Source: Acinetobacter sp.
GTDB lineage: Bacteria; Pseudomonadota; Gammaproteobacteria; Pseudomonadales; Moraxellaceae
Reading direction: 5' to 3'
NCBI GenBank assembly: GCA_030152675.1
Contig: JASLIY010000013.1
Coordinates: forward strand, 1-5,871
DNA: 5,871 bases
The position numbers were made by a program, and so were the translations under genes. Of this stretch, positions 4,517 to 5,871 are shown in pieces (the first letter of the stretch is position 1; each line of letters opens with the position of its first letter). The notes beneath the pieces are model-generated. The model was not told where the DNA came from. It saw nothing but the letters and a program-made list of their open reading frames with translations, and searched no databases.

Positions 4517-5871
4517 ATGTCATCCCATTTAGACCGTCCAAGTACAACGCAAAGCATCGCAGGTCAAAGCGCACCTTGCGATACACAAAAAGCAACTAAA
4601 ATTCAGCTCTTTAGTTTTCAATCCGCCGCCATGCGTGCCTTTCACATGAGCTGGCTGGCCTTCTTTGTCTGTTTCTTTGCTTGGTTTGCCTGCGCACCAC
4701 TGATGCCAGTGATCGCGGGTGAATTTCATCTCAGCAAAGATCAAATCGCCAATATCAATATCGCGGCCGTGGCGATCACCATTTTGGTGCGCTTAATCGT
4801 CGGTCCCTTATGCGATAAATACGGCCCACGGAAAACCTATACCGCATTGCTGTTGCTGGGCAGTCTTCCTGTCTTTGGTGTGGCCAGTGCCAATAGTTAT
4901 GAATCATTTCTATTTTTTCGACTCCTGATCGGTGCGATTGGTGCCAGTTTTGTGATCACCCAATATCACACCAGTATTATGTTCGCCCCGAATGTGGTCG
5001 GCACGGCCAATGCAGCTTCCGCAGGCTGGGGCAATGCCGGTGGTGGCGCCACTCAAGCCTTGATGCCATTGCTACTTTCTGCCTTGGTGATGTTCGGCGT
5101 GGAGCAGGCCTTGGGCTGGCGTATTGCCCTGATCGTGCCGGGAGTGATGATGCTGATCGTGGGCTATCTGTATTGGAAATACACCCAAGATGCTCCACAA
5201 GGTAACTTTGCACAACTGCGTGCTCAGGGCATGGCTGTTGGCAGTGATAAAAAAGGCGGTCTGGCGATTCTGTTGCATGCCGCACGTAATTATCGGGTTT
5301 GGATTTTATTTGCAGCCTATGCCGCATGCTTTGGAATTGAAATCTTTATTCACAACATCGTCGCGCTGTATTACGTACAAGAATTTGGCTTTGGCCTCAA
5401 ACAAGCTGGCCTTGCCGCAGGGATTTTTGGTCTCTTGGCCTTATTTGCCCGTGCATTGGGCGGCATCATTTCAGACAAAGTGGCTTTGAGCAAAGGCCTA
5501 GATGGACGCACCAAAGTCTTGTTTGTGATGATCTTGCTAGAGGGCGGCTTTCTGATGCTGTTTTCGAGTATGCAGACGCCGTTGTGGGCGATTTTGTCGA
5601 TGACGATCTTTGCCTTATTTACTCACATGGCCTGTGGCGCCACCTATGCCTTGGTGCCCTTTATTGATCGTGATGCGCTGGGCGGTGTGGCCGGCATCAT
5701 CGGGGCGGGCGGCAATGTTGGTGCGGTTGCGGCGGGGTTTTTACTTAAAGGCATGCTGGATATTCAAAGCAGCTTGCTGGTGCTCGGGGGCTTGGTGCTG
5801 GTCGCTGCGATCTTGGTGCTGATGATCCGTTTCTCAGTTGAACATAAACGCAAAGAACAACAACTGTTTGA
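4517..5871 (+). CDS. narK: NarK/NRT2-type nitrate/nitrite transporter (MFS, NNP family), 3' end outside window
   Basis: This inner-membrane transporter takes up nitrate (possibly exchanging nitrite) for assimilation. The frame stays open to the right edge, giving 451 residues; E. coli NarK has 463, so it is nearly complete. After a polar cytoplasmic N-terminus of about 40 residues, TM1 begins at FHMSWLAFFVCFFAWF. Both nitrate-binding arginines are visible: Arg92 in TM2 (ILVRLIVGPLCDKYG) and Arg312 in TM8 (LFARALGG), matching Arg89 and Arg305 of E. coli. The two nitrate signatures are GWGNAGGGAT (170-179) and GAGGNVGA (396-403). The GGGATQ form resembles the NRT2/NrtP branch. It is preceded by a sigma-54 promoter and an ANTAR-type leader, and is divergent from nasT-nasS, which points to nitrate assimilation rather than respiration. 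Nitrite or nitrate reductase genes may follow beyond the window. nasA is an alternative name. Confidence 0.93.
   Translation, partial: MSSHLDRPSTTQSIAGQSAPCDTQKATKIQLFSFQSAAMRAFHMSWLAFFVCFFAWFACAPLMPVIAGEFHLSKDQIANINIAAVAITILVRLIVGPLCDKYGPRKTYTALLLLGSLPVFGVASANSYESFLFFRLLIGAIGASFVITQYHTSIMFAPNVVGTANAASAGWGNAGGGATQALMPLLLSALVMFGVEQALGWRIALIVPGVMMLIVGYLYWKYTQDAPQGNFAQLRAQGMAVGSDKKGGLAILLHAARNYRVWILFAAYAACFGIEIFIHNIVALYYVQEFGFGLKQAGLAAGIFGLLALFARALGGIISDKVALSKGLDGRTKVLFVMILLEGGFLMLFSSMQTPLWAILSMTIFALFTHMACGATYALVPFIDRDALGGVAGIIGAGGNVGAVAAGFLLKGMLDIQSSLLVLGGLVLVAAILVLMIRFSVEHKRKEQQLF

Noticed and set aside
4977..5327. Minus-strand open frames opposite narK
   Set aside because: Low-complexity Arg/His/Pro/Ser-rich translations with no domain, opposite a gene with clear nitrate signatures.
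1..5871. CRISPR arrays, tRNA or rRNA genes, insertion sequences, toxin-antitoxin or phage-defence genes
   Set aside because: No repeat-spacer pattern, transposase, terminal inverted repeats or RNA-gene features were visible on either strand.

Overview
The window looks like chromosomal DNA of a gammaproteobacterium. A Moraxellaceae / Acinetobacter-like host is my best guess, based on protein flavour, the stand-alone UmuD-like gene and a nasT-nasS pair beside an NRT2-type NarK. This is an inference; no rRNA or other taxonomic marker is present.

Layout from left to right. (1) The 3' part of a UmuD-type self-cleaving SOS peptidase (+), with no umuC after it. (2) A PAS + LuxR-type HTH regulator (-), converging on umuD across a short gap that holds a perfect 10-bp hairpin. 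(3) A 347-bp intergenic region shared with a divergent MHS-family MFS symporter (+). (4) A minus-strand operon nasT-nasS. NasT is an ANTAR RNA-binding antiterminator with a receiver-like domain, and NasS is its nitrate-sensing partner of the NrtA fold. The 3' end of nasS overlaps the 3' end of the MHS gene tail to tail by 29 bp. (5) A 269-bp divergent regulatory region. (6) narK (+), a nitrate/nitrite transporter running off the right edge.

The main result is in the nasT-narK intergenic region. A sigma-54 type -24/-12 element (TGGCAC ... TGC with exact spacing) predicts a transcript starting at about 4369. The first base of that transcript opens a hairpin with hexaloop AATGTC. A second hairpin with hexaloop AACGAC follows 16 nt later. 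Both loops have A at position 1 and G at position 4, the defining pattern of ANTAR-protein RNA targets. A weak terminator-like hairpin with a short T run lies downstream, before the ribosome binding site of narK. This gives a closed circuit. Nitrogen limitation (sigma-54, probably with NtrC) starts transcription. Nitrate, sensed by NasS, frees NasT, which binds the leader and lets transcription continue into narK and probably the nitrate/nitrite reductase genes outside the window. The components are known families. The individual leader is read here directly from sequence and has not been tested.

The left half (umuD end, PAS-LuxR regulator, MHS symporter) has no evident functional link to nitrate assimilation. 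The divergent PAS-LuxR / MHS pair may be a regulator with its target, but the substrate is unknown.
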